A DNA stretch of 64,000 nucleotides from contig CANUEZ040000168.1 in the NCBI GenBank assembly GCA_948099385.1, positions 6,677,501 to 6,741,500 of the forward strand, in the 5' to 3' direction. Shown here piece by piece: positions 30,197 to 40,843 of the stretch. Each line of letters starts with the position of its first letter. Position 1 is the stretch's first letter. Under the pieces are notes generated by a model, which searched no databases, was not told the origin of the DNA, and saw only the letters and a list, made by a program, of their open reading frames with translations. The position numbers and the translations under genes are program-made. This stretch comes from Fasciola hepatica. Lineage: Eukaryota > Platyhelminthes > Trematoda > Plagiorchiida > Fasciolidae.

Positions 30197-30260
30197 TGGC
30201 GTAGTTTCATTGTGACTCTTTCCTTGTCCTCTTGATTTCCCCTTGGTACATCGAATTTTT

Positions 30261-33200
30261 GGATCACTGCTTCTATTCTTTTTGCCCTTTACTGGACGAT
30301 GCCGAAAGGTAGCAGCTGAGACCAGAGCATGACATTGCGAGGTTAATGGGCGAATAAACCTAAAATCTGAGTCAGATACCGGACATCAGCGAGGCCGAGG
30401 CAATCAGCATCGGACTATTACGGCCAAAGAATTTCCGCGGCTAAACATTGATGACATCACTCCTAAATATGGTGTCAATTCAAGTCTCTGACTGTGACAA
30501 ATAGTTTTACCATGGTTTCTTTTTATCTACTGACTGACCACCTAAGCAATCGGTCGACTGACTGACTGACCACATGTGTTCCTTTCTTCGCTCATAAATA
30601 TGGTTGTGGCTGACTTGAGAATGAAATCACCAAAAACATATGTTCATGCACGCCTTGATTTCTAATGTTCATCAAAGGCTTCTTCCGTATGTTTTCCAAT
30701 AAGGTGTAAACTTGCGTGTGGCCAATCAGAATGTCATCAAATCAGTGTTCACCGGGGGAAACTTTGTTGGTACGTGCTGACTCAGCGTCGATAGACAGTC
30801 AATTATTCTTAAAAATCAGCACGTCGGCGCCCGTCCACGACCCATGTCAATGTTTGAGCCAACGAATTCAAAAGCGACAAGGTAGAGAATCAATAAGAAG
30901 ATAACAGAATCTCATTAGGGGGTGGCTGGCCTTATCGATTAGTCATCACCGATCAACCAATCAGAGGAGTGCTTACCCGGTGAAAGTTTCAACCGACCAG
31001 TTTGTTTGTAATTACTGGTGTCAGGGACTGTTTCTTCCTTTATGAACAAAGTGTTCTGATTCGAAGGCAGGAAAGTTTCCTTACCGGCGCTGGTGGGAAT
31101 GATCAGAACGAGAACCATTTTTATACTTACACCTTAGTACTAGGTTTTTCCACCAAACGACGATTCAGCTACTGGCATTTGTTGTATAAAAACTGCTACG
31201 ATATCAAGTATTTCTTCTTGAATGATTATTTTCATTCAGTAGTCACGCGTCAGGACCACTCGTCCAACCAATCCACCTCCGTACTAAACTCTGACTTGGT
31301 CATCTAGTGGGACACCCGTAAGTTAGGCAGTGCCCAACCAGGTAGGTGAGTCGACGCCCTAACAACCTAATCAAACCGACAAGTACATAATTCTAATGGA
31401 CACGCTCATGGCAGTTTATGGGCGATTCCGCTTGCTCTTTAAAATATACAAGTAAGCTTTCCCCTCCAGTTCTCACTGCATTTTTGTGTTTTTTTCATCT
31501 CATCGGAAGTGCCCAGTCCCAAGCCGCACTGTTTAACCGTTTTCCAACGACTGGAAAGTAGAACATTCTTAGATTATTGATGCTTTAGTTACCACTGATA
31601 AATGCGAAAGACAAGTTCATAAGATCTGACCAAAAACGCTACTGACTACTGAAAATGCATAATATACGCTAATAAGTTCATACTTTCGTATAGACAAACA
31701 GAAGGCTTAGAAAATGACGAACGAAAGACTGGCGCAAAATAGTGGGTTCTATCGGACCTACATGAGCTTTGCCTTTCGCGTGTGTATTTATCATACCCAT
31801 ATGTTGAAGTGGTAGATATTTAAGTGCATGAGAAACACGTAGGGTTTAGGAAATCAGTGATACAACGTCGTCAGTATGTGAACGAATATCACACCGACGC
31901 CACAGACGACTGGTGTTGACAGAGCGAAACGCGCATTTTGTATGGGTTAAGACACTTCATCCAAAACCCGCCTACGAGTAAAATTCTGTCTAGATAATAG
32001 AACTGACCTACCTGGTTTATCAACTGCCTATAAACCGTATGGTTTTGTGTTCGAAGATCGCAGTACTGTAGCGAAATCTTGCATTTTGAATTTGCTGCCC
32101 CATTAGCTGTGTCTTCATTTGCGCATGTTTCACGATAATTTCATGGCGGAAGTTAACACTTGTCAGAACTAGTTTGTGTTTTGAATATAACTGAATGATA
32201 CAGTTTCTGTTCTCAGCCCAACTTGAAAACGGATTTCACAGAGGCCTCATTCTCTCAGTCAAAAATCCAATTTGGGCTGCTCCTACTGTGCTTCCTTCAC
32301 TATGTGCTGGTCTTGGCGGTGCTGTTTTGTTAAATTGACATGCATAATACACTTCCGTATCCGATTACTAACGGTAACCCTTTCATCTTGAACGTCTTAA
32401 GAAATGTTTATTTTTAACACATCAGCACAGCGCGGAAGAAACGGCCTGAATCGCTAACCATTCATCTTCTGTACGCTCTGCGCACAAAGGCGCAGTAAAA
32501 ACCATCAGAGAATCTAATTTTGTCGTAAGGAACTCTGTGTAAAATTTACATCTGATTAAGTGGGTCAAAAGTACACTGATTAAACGAGAACCGTCCAGCC
32601 ACATCATATGACGAATTACTTGAAAAAATGCAGTAGTTACGCCTCCTGTTTTCAAATGACAAAATGATCGATTGAATGGTTAGGCACGATTTCTTGGCAA
32701 GCGCTTTACGGCGTATTAAAGTGATTTGATATATCTAGGTATGCCAACTGACCAAGAACCGTCAGCAGTGTGTCTGACAGTTTGGTCAGAGTTTTCTTCG
32801 ATAATGGTCAGTTGTTTTGACTGGGGTCTGGCAACCATTTGGTATGCAAAGAGACCCAATCCGAAGGTAACCACCTAATGTTTTGTCTCCTTCACTGAAC
32901 AAATGTTTCATTTTGGTCGTCCTGTGGTCAGAACTTGGTAGTCAACTTCAGCAGTCAATAGCCAGCTTCTGCAGCTTGAGTTATAAAATATAACAAATTA
33001 CTGCAGATCACCTATGGTTGAATATTTATTAGCTGACAAAATGTTAGCCTATTTGAAATTACTGTAGATATCACTACATCTGTTCACGGAAGGGATGTTA
33101 TCGACATCAGGGTTGCCATCAGTTTTCTGTTAGAGGGCAGTGGGATCTGGTATAACAGTACACTCCATTAGCTTGGCTAGATATCGGTGCTTTGTCATCG

Positions 33201-34019
33201 CTCCTTCGGGAATATGTCCAGCTTCCATCTATAGTAATGGCCGTTTGCAATAAATGAACCAGGAGAACACTACTAAGTTTGGTCACTTTTCCAAATAAGT
33301 GGCAGGTCAGTAGACTGCAGTTCTCGGCGCACCAGTGCGGGTGCTCTAATGCACTCGTCGTTCCTGAACGGGAGAAAGGTTACGACCTAGATTACTTCCG
33401 CTAGTACGTCCTTTCCGGATGAGCTTTGTCTGGTTGCAACGGTAGGTAATGGAAGCAAAACTCGGTAGCCTCCAGCAGTCCTTCAAATTTGATATCACTA
33501 AGTCCATCAGTGTGACAATTGGATGCCTGTTATACTCGCTCCAGTGTCACAATGTCAGAAACGATACAGGAATAGGCAGAAGGATCGCCATATACCAGTC
33601 GAAGACATAATTGAGAAGAGCACAGCAATCTTAAAGCCTCCTTGGTAAGACACATAGATGAACGACAAATAGCACAAAGTATTCTCTACGCCAAAGAAGA
33701 TGGTCTAATGGCGTGGGCGTTTGTCTACAGAATATTGGTGAAAACTACTCCGAGGTATTTTTCACAATCGGGCGATGAAGAGCGGTATTCACGAAGCCTT
33801 AGATCGCTGTTGTTTTCTGCAGGCCGATTCTCATACGAAGGCAATAATACAGATGAATCGGTAGCTCCTAATGTTGGATCAGAGTACCAGGGCGTGTATA
33901 TGCGCGCTACTTACTAGGTTGTTTTCTTTGTACGAAGTGGCAAGTGATGGAAACTGGGAAGCTGAGACCGTTCTCACTAGGTTCGCCAGAGTTTGTCCGG
34001 AAATACTGGGAAGAACTAG
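30261..34019. other. Unassigned intergenic DNA
   Basis: About 3.8 kb with no recognised coding region, RNA gene or mobile element. Frames are at most about 100 codons (31002-31307 +) and lack motifs. Short tandem phrases such as CTGACTGACTGAC near 30555 are too small to call. Confidence 0.4.
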
Positions 34020-34235
34020 GGGGCGTTCTGGTTCGATCTGAAATTTGGGTTATCCCAGTGGGGCCCCAACTGGGAACCCATTGGGGCACGGTCGGGATGC
34101 GTAGCAAATCTCAACCAAAACCCAACGTTTAGGCTAGGTCGTCCCAATCAAAACCCAACGTATCCCAACCTGATCCCAACCAAATCCCAATGGGGACCCA
34201 ATCGGGATTTGATTGGGATTGCTACTTGGGATGAG
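34020..34235. repeat. Array of short direct and inverted repeats built on TCCCAA/TTGGGA
   Basis: The stretch repeats CCCAA and its complement many times, with near-palindromes such as CCCAGTGGGGCCCCAACTGGG (34054-34074) and TCCCAATGGGGACCCAATCGGGAT (about 34186-34209). The 13-mer CAAAACCCAACGT occurs at 34116-34128 and again at 34149-34161, a 33-bp period. It could fold into several hairpins. It may be a decayed foldback (MITE-like) element or a minisatellite; no terminal repeats or target duplication were established. Confidence 0.6.
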
Positions 34236-35939
34236 GTCCTGCAGGATCAGAGATCAATCTCCTGATCTATATTAATTCAAATAAAACCAGGTTACACGTG
34301 ACGGGTGGTAGCCAGAAGCAATCAGATTAGCACACAGAACTTGCGCCCCATACAGATACTAATTCGGTTTCTACACGCGAGCTCGCGGATCTCATCGTGC
34401 TCCCAATTTGAGCTCGCTCTTTTTCGTACATACACAGAAATCATCAGCAGCTACTATTTCTTGCTGGGACCTACAAAATCTGAATGTCAAGAATGTGGTT
34501 AAGGGAACCATTTCTACTGAAAATACCCAGTCTGCCCACATATCTGCACTTTTGAAAACTGGACTGTCGCTAACCAGCGAAAGCGGTCTCCATTTGACAT
34601 ATTTAAACAATTTACCTATTGTTCGAAGCAGTAAGGGTTGATCCGGCTTCCTGGAGTTCACGGTGGTCTCCCAGAATATTCAGCTTCTTGCATTACTCAA
34701 TTGTTCAATCTCCAGATATTTTTTGCCTTTCGAAGAATCACCCATTATTCGTAGGTGCTTCTGGGAACAGTGGAACTGGGTATTCCAGATTAGACCTGCT
34801 ACAGTGCTCCATTGCTATTTGGCTCTGGTATCAAGCTTTTTTTTAACAACTCTGCTTGATCGATTGCCCCAAGAGGAAATAAATTAGAGACGGACGGAAG
34901 AGTGATAGAGAGGGTTCTAATCGCTACTCTCGCCAAACAATCCATCCCAGGTCTTCCCCAGTTGAAGTTAAAATGCACCCGCTGACGTCGCTTTATTGAT
35001 CTCTCCCGTTAGTTCAATCCACTGGTTGCCAGGCCTCAGGGCACACGACTTGATTTCAACGGCCTTGCTTACACTGTATATCACGAACTGGATCTTGCTC
35101 TTCTTTACTCTGTCCTGCGAAGTCCAAGCAGAATTTTTTCAGGCTCGGCAGACGTATCCAACTCTCTGACATTTTTTATCATTGATATTTGGTTCTCTAG
35201 TTATTTCAATCTTTCCTAGTTTGACGCGCTTAAAGATTCGAAACCTTACCTGCAGCCTAATCCCCGGTTTTCTCTAAACCACTTAATGAATCCCTGCAGC
35301 ACTTGCTAGTTCTGGACTTTAAAGTCAAGTCTGGATTGCTCGTGTCTGAGTTCCAGTGGTCATTTTCATTTGCTCGATTTCATCGGTTTGCTCAACAATA
35401 AGACAATCGTAATTAGCTAATCGTCGGACCCGGGCATTTGAGCAAAATTTGGGGTTACAAATCACCAAATAGTTGATGGAATGTTACTGAATAATTTGCC
35501 GTAACTATAGAACATCAAAAAAGCAAGAAACATTAATGATGGTTCTCCCTGGCCATAATATTCCACTAGCCAAACTGATTGGCTTGACAGCCTCAGATAC
35601 TTTGAGTCCTACCCCGGTTGACAGAGTCAACAGGTAGAGCAACACTTGAGATGGTCGGCTAGGTTGTATGACAAAGAGATTAGGAAGTAGGTTGGCGCCG
35701 CCTGAGCTCAGCCTCTCGTTAATACACAGACAGATACAAAACCGACAGTTATCATGCAGCAGGTATACCTGAAACGCCTCAAGCCCTAGTAAAGGGATTT
35801 AATTTTCACTCAAGAACAGTGCTCGTTCATCAATCCATTCCGTTGACAAGACTACTCCGGGTGAACTAAATGGCTCAACTACCCAATGTAAAGAATCTCC
35901 CAAGACCATCGCTGTACTTGAATTCTCAAAAACGAACAA
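34236..35939. other. Unassigned DNA before the old BEL/Pao element
   Basis: I see no gene or repeat with a second copy. Open frames at 34392-34661 (-) and 34408-34641 (+) overlap each other and have no family motif. Confidence 0.35.
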
Positions 35940-36180
35940 ATAAATAATTTCTTCGTGCATTTCGTATCACTCATGTTTGTACACCAATGTTGGTTTATCG
36001 ACGTGCGGCAAGAGATTTCGGCATTGGACTTGTGTAACTCACGTACTTGTTTTCTAATGCAGTGAACTTAGCGCTCGTTTTGGGCCATTTTGATCGCATA
36101 TATGAAGTTTTATGTACATGTGGAACTGTTTTTTCTTCATAATCTAGTATCATGGAAAAAGCGAATCAATTTTTTTCTGC
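35940..36180 (+). repeat. Decayed 5' LTR of an old BEL/Pao element
   Basis: This stretch aligns with the middle of the young BEL/Pao LTR: GGACTTGTGTAACTCACGTA against GGACCTGCGTGACGCACGTG, then TTTTGATCGCATATATGAAG against TTTTGTGATCGTATTATTGAGG, and CATAATCTAGTATC against AATAATCTAGTATC. It resembles the stretch at 50790-50990 more closely still, so the two are the LTR pair of one older insertion. The outer ends (TG...CA) could not be fixed. Confidence 0.68.
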
Positions 36181-36369
36181 TTCAAGTTCCATGAGAACTG
36201 GCCATGCTCTGTTCGGACTTGCCTAACAATGCTCAAGTCGATTGATTTTGATGGAAAAAATATGCAGCATCCCCAGAAGAGGGCTAAATCAACCAAAATT
36301 CGGATGAAAATCAACGTGGCAAGTCACTGGAGAGGGATTGGGTACATCTGATCTTATATATACTGTTAG

Positions 36370-39290
36370 ATCTACTAGTTCCGTCAGTGCAAGCTCGTAC
36401 TACTGTGGATGTGCTTCAGTATCAAACTATTATTTCATTCCTTCTTATTAGAGCTGCAGCAATACTTGGTGTCTGCTAAGCAGCAGGTTCAAAATTCACG
36501 GGACAAGGTTGAAAGGAGCGAGCAAGAGTAGCAAGCCACTGGAAACGACCCATAAAATAAACCAGGTCGTTTAGAATCTTGAGGCTCTGTACCTGTCATC
36601 AAGCCGCTTGTCCCGTCTGAAGAACTACTTGACTCCCCAGAGTCGAGCTCACATTTTTGAAGGACGACCGGAATAATACCGCGAGTTTCCGAAACTGTTT
36701 TAAAACTTCCTTGGGGCTGAGGTGACCGACCTGGGGTACAGGAAGCTGCACCCAGCCTACTGTTACCGAGGACGAGCTGGGGAAACTTTGACGGTTGTTA
36801 CGTGTCTGACCAGGATTATCGTTACACGAAAGGTAGAAAGGTTTGAAGGACTTGTCCGGTCGATCTTTTCAAGCTGCTCGCAGTCTGATCGACGGAGCGA
36901 CGCCAGAACCCAAGATAGATCAGGGCGACGTGCACGCCATGTCTAACCTTGCTATCAAGATATGGAATTGAACGGTGGGCCTTGGAGGCGAGCGTTCGTT
37001 GTCTTGCCCCCGAACCACAGTGTGGCAGGGCAGAAGAAGCAGTGCACATGAGCCTGGGCGACCGCAAAGCCGATTTCGAGGACATGGGCCATTGCTCAGA
37101 CAAGAAGGCGAGAATAGCTGACGGTGGACTCGGTGAATTCATCCGTGGCGGTGACAGAACGAACAGGTCACTTACCGGTGGAACCAAATACACGGCACGG
37201 AAGTACACTAAACACCAGCCTTGAACAAGCATGCATGCCATCTCTCGTAAGGGTAATGCTTCTTCAGATTGCAAAGGTGGCTACACGATACACGGATTTA
37301 CAGACCGTGTGAAGGTCTTAAAGCTACGTTGAATGAACTTTAGGAAACTGCAAAGGAGGCGGAAGCGAGTTTCATATGCCTTGAAATTTCACGCTTGGCA
37401 GGAGCTTGTAGAGTAACAGATAGATGTGGTCACGAAGGTTGCCCAGCCATACAAAGCCGATTGTCACATCAGGCTAGGAAAGGTATGCCCGAGGGAAAAG
37501 GACTCCAGGTTTGGTTTGCGTAAGTTCGCGATCTACGCACAAGCCGATAAGTCTGGGCTTAGTCACGGTGGGGTAGTCATCCCTAATGGCCTGGCTAAAC
37601 ATTCGACCTTTGTTGACGGTGGGTCGGACACTACCTTGGTACGGCGGCGATATCCGAGTAAGCACCAACTTCAGAAAAACCCCATATCATTTGCAGTGAA
37701 TACAGTGAGTAGGACTCAGGTGGAAGCTACAGTTCGGTCATGATTGACGGTCATTCCTCTTGACCTTAATGAGCGGATCGAGTCAACGGACGAGTTTACA
37801 GTCACCGGCCTCCCAATGTGGGTAAATGAAGTCGATTATTGCAAGTCTAGGCGGCCTAATCAGCGGGGTGTGACGGTCTTAGTCTAGGAAGATAAGGGGT
37901 TAAATCTCACCGGTGGCGACGAGTCGGAGGTGCGATGGATGAATTGCGATAGGGCTGGGCAACTACCAGGTAACGTTCGCCGCACGTAAAACTTTGGGGT
38001 GAATGCTGTACGGCTCAGCGAGGAGGCTTGGTCCTGTATTTTTGTGACAGAAGGAAAGAGACATACGGAGCAGAAACTGCATTGTCCGTACAAGCAAGAA
38101 TTTCGTGACCTCAGGGACGATCGACTCTCTTCACAACGAGCAGATTATCTTGCACTTCTGACAATACGGAGGGAGGCAAGAAGCCCGCGTGATCACTTCG
38201 AGTTCCCCTTCCGGGGCAGATAGACTAGTCATGTTTGACAAAAAGACCACAAAGTTTGACACACTTGAAAGAGGGTTCCGTCCCTCATGAGGGCCTTCGA
38301 GAACGGCACTCAGATGTGATGATGCGGAAAGAAACTGTTAGATATGTTGAAAAGGTGAAAGCCGCCGCTAAAGAGGGCAAAGTGTTTCGTAATTCCCGTG
38401 GGTAGCAAGAATCGCAAGTAGAGCAACGAGCACCTGATTCGCACAGATCCCAAAATCAGATTATGGTTGAATCATAGTCTCTTCGGTACCAAGTGAAAAA
38501 TCACGGAAGATACAAGCATGTACAAACCTCAAGTATGCGGCCGAATAGACTGAATAGAAAAACCCAGTGGTCCAACGTCCCGTGGTCTAAGCACGACGGT
38601 CAGAGGCAGTTCCTTGACAGATTGAAATGTCTCACACAGACAAAGCAACGTGCAAAACTGTTGCACATGGAATAACCTAGCAAAGCAATTTCTGATATAG
38701 ACGCATTCACAGAGCCGGCGGAACGCTTGGAAGAATTGTCTTTATAGATTCCTTACAACCCCACCTTTCGTTTTTACTTGAAGCCCGACTGTCCGGTGAA
38801 GCTTCACGGGAAATGGACAAACGACCATTTATAGCAAGGGCCAGATTTGACTGCACCGCTGGCTGTTGTTTGTTGTGGGGACCGTTGAGGCAGAGTAGCT
38901 ACGTCGGCCGACATTATGGAGGTGAGGTTCTCAGCAGAAGAGAGGATAGCGTTGCGGTTCTATCGTGGAGCTAGAACAACTTGGATAACCTGTGATAAGT
39001 TGTGGAACGGGAGATTATCCGTTTGGAGCGATATCTTCAAAATTTTATTGAAACTACTCCCCAAGGGAACCGTAAGCAGTCATGAAGCCTTGACCTCTCG
39101 GAGAGCAGTGGATAGGGAAGGCCACAGTTTTTATGTTGATGATTGTCCTGTGTCGCTCGGTGACATTGAAGTGGCCTTACAGATTTCAGAAGTGAGGGAA
39201 TTGCCAAAGTTTGGCTCATTCTACTCCGCGACATGAGCATCAGAGGTCCCGGAAGTTTGGAGGGCAATTTAGACTCTTTCACGATATATG
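36370..39290 (+). pseudogene. Old BEL/Pao gag-protease-RT, heavily decayed 5' half
   Basis: Read across frames on the plus strand, it follows the young element in order. It has an ELQQYLVSAKQQVQNSRDKV coiled segment (about 36450), gag at 36950-37200 (RKADFEDMG, KKARIADGG), a zinc-knuckle remnant near 37370-37450 and a protease TFVDGGSDTTLVRRR at 37600-37660. An RT entry follows at 38087-38220, a RT segment YPFGAISS near 39020 and the catalytic box YVDD near 39135. It has many stops and shifts. Between protease and RT (38087-38220) the frame is continuous, unlike in the young copy. The remainder of this element resumes at about 48160 after two later insertions. Confidence 0.75.
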
Positions 39291-40418
39291 CTGATCAGAT
39301 TCCCGTCCAACAAATTGAAGGCGCAGAAGGATAGCAGTTGATGGGTTTTGGTAATTTTATTGGTTATCTCGTACAACTGACCGGAGGTGGGGGACCGAAC
39401 GAGCTAGTGGCCCGAGCTGAGGAAATGGAGTGCTTCTTGCCCTGAGAGTGGCCTGGCCTACGATGGCTATGCCGTCAAATCTGCCGGTACCAGATAGGCT
39501 TGGACAAACGGACTTTAAACAGCCGGTCGATGGGAGAAACTGGGCCCGAGCTGAATTCATGACCCACCGTAAAGCCTGGTCCATTTTTGCCTGACCCATT
39601 GCGTACCTCAGCGGATGACTGATGGGGCTCACCCAAGTGCTCCGTATGACCTCTAAAATGGACTCATTTGCCCTGCTGAAGGTTATCAAGCAGCACTGGA
39701 ATACTCAGGTCTGGATGCAATAAGGTAATTTGAAGTACAGTTGTGCTGACTATAAGCCACTGTGTGTGGCTGAGAAGAAAGATGCGAAAAGGAGGATTGC
39801 CGATAGCTAGAGGAAGATCTGGCAACGGGGCAGGCTAGCCCTGGGGTGTGGTTTTCATTCCCAAGTAGATCTGGGTGCATGCGCCTATTTATAAACAAGG
39901 AGCTCCTAAGCTGTAGGCTTGCAGTTGCACTTTAGTGAGTTTCGTGTCTGCGAGGCCGCTACATCAGTCTCCCCACAGAACGACGATCGAGCGGGGGGAA
40001 AAGGGCTTCGAGCTAAGAGATCGTCTTGATTTGAGCCTAATCCAGCTGGATGGTCCCAGCACACCACAGTTTGCACTTAACACCTTTGAGGTGGTCGAAA
40101 GACCACTGGACCATTCATGACCACCGGTAGGTTACTTGCGGGTGAATTGGTGGGGTAAGCTCTCCCCGCACCCTCTATCTAGGAACCCCGGGTGAGGACA
40201 GGGAAGTACCAAAATTATGTGCAAGGCCCATAAACAGCAAAAGCAAATAAATCTTTATGTCCATGTGGTGATAAGTCCATTGTTAGTATTATGCCATATC
40301 CTTCCCAGGTAAAACCACTGACCCTGGAGAAGACCGGAGAAATTGGAGAAAGTATGTAGGCAAAAACAGGAACATCTGCGCGAAAAAAATAAGGTCCACT
40401 CATCGAGCAGGTGAAAGA
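39291..40418. other. Unassigned retroelement-flank DNA, possibly the 3' end of a Gypsy copy
   Basis: No domain could be recognised in either strand. The segment lies between the RT of the old BEL/Pao element and the young insertion, and across the young insertion it continues into a minus-strand Gypsy integrase (47223-48150). By position it could be the 3' untranslated part and LTR of that Gypsy copy on the minus strand, but no matching LTR was found. This is inference from order only. Confidence 0.3.
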
Positions 40419-40423
40419 GCATG
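40419..40423 (+). repeat. Target-site duplication, left copy
   Basis: GCATG directly before the TGTAACA start of the 5' LTR, repeated directly after the 3' LTR at 47128-47132. A 5-bp duplication fits BEL/Pao integration. Confidence 0.92.
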
Positions 40424-40801
40424 TGTAACAGCCGGTCGTGGAAAATCCCCCTTTTTCCCTCGCGATTCAGTGTTTTTCCCAACATCACTCATTTCCATAC
40501 ACTATTGACTTGTCTTTACGAACTGGTTATTTTTCTGGACCAATTGTTGTTTGTTCGCGCCCAGAGCGCTATTTTGGCACATCCTTGTTCAGGACCTGCG
40601 TGACGCACGTGCTGTCTGCTCACACGCTGCTATTCGGTTTCTCGTTGTTGAGGTTTTGTGATCGTATTATTGAGGTTTGTATATTGTTTACGTCATTGTT
40701 TATTTTAATAATCTAGTATCGTAGAATTATCACGGATAATCGCCTTCTGATTTCGGGATCCGTTGCGAATTTGGCTACGCATTGCTCAAACGTTCGTAAC
40801 A
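40424..40801 (+). repeat. 5' LTR of the young BEL/Pao element
   Basis: 378 bp, starting TGTAACAGCC and ending TTCGTAACA. It differs from the 3' LTR at one site in the GGTTATTTTT/GGTTGTTTTT region and two adjacent sites in GAGGTTTTG/GAGACTTTG. It should hold the promoter and polyadenylation signals, but no TATA box could be assigned safely. A possible primer-binding site (TGGAACGAGG) starts 18 bases after the LTR, farther than usual, so that call is weak. Confidence 0.95.
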
Positions 40802-40843
40802 ATACTCAATAGATCTATTTGGAACGAGGAAAATTCACGCAAA

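Larger units (their letters stand above)
28150..30260 (+). mobile_element. RTE-like LINE, 5'-truncated (RTE-2)
   Basis: The element begins within the endonuclease-RT linker (a WKQIKEAL-like stretch at about 28195) and runs through the RT to the C-terminal region, ending near 30260. The endonuclease is missing, as expected from 5' truncation during target-primed reverse transcription. The frame is broken between 29100 and 29477. Poly-A or microsatellite tail and target duplication were not identified. Confidence 0.8.

Noticed and set aside
36470..36500. tRNA-like box B (GGTTCAAAATTC) suggesting another SINE
   Set aside because: The same bases translate to the coiled segment of the old BEL/Pao gag (QQYLVSAKQQVQNS), in line with the young copy, and no box A precedes it.
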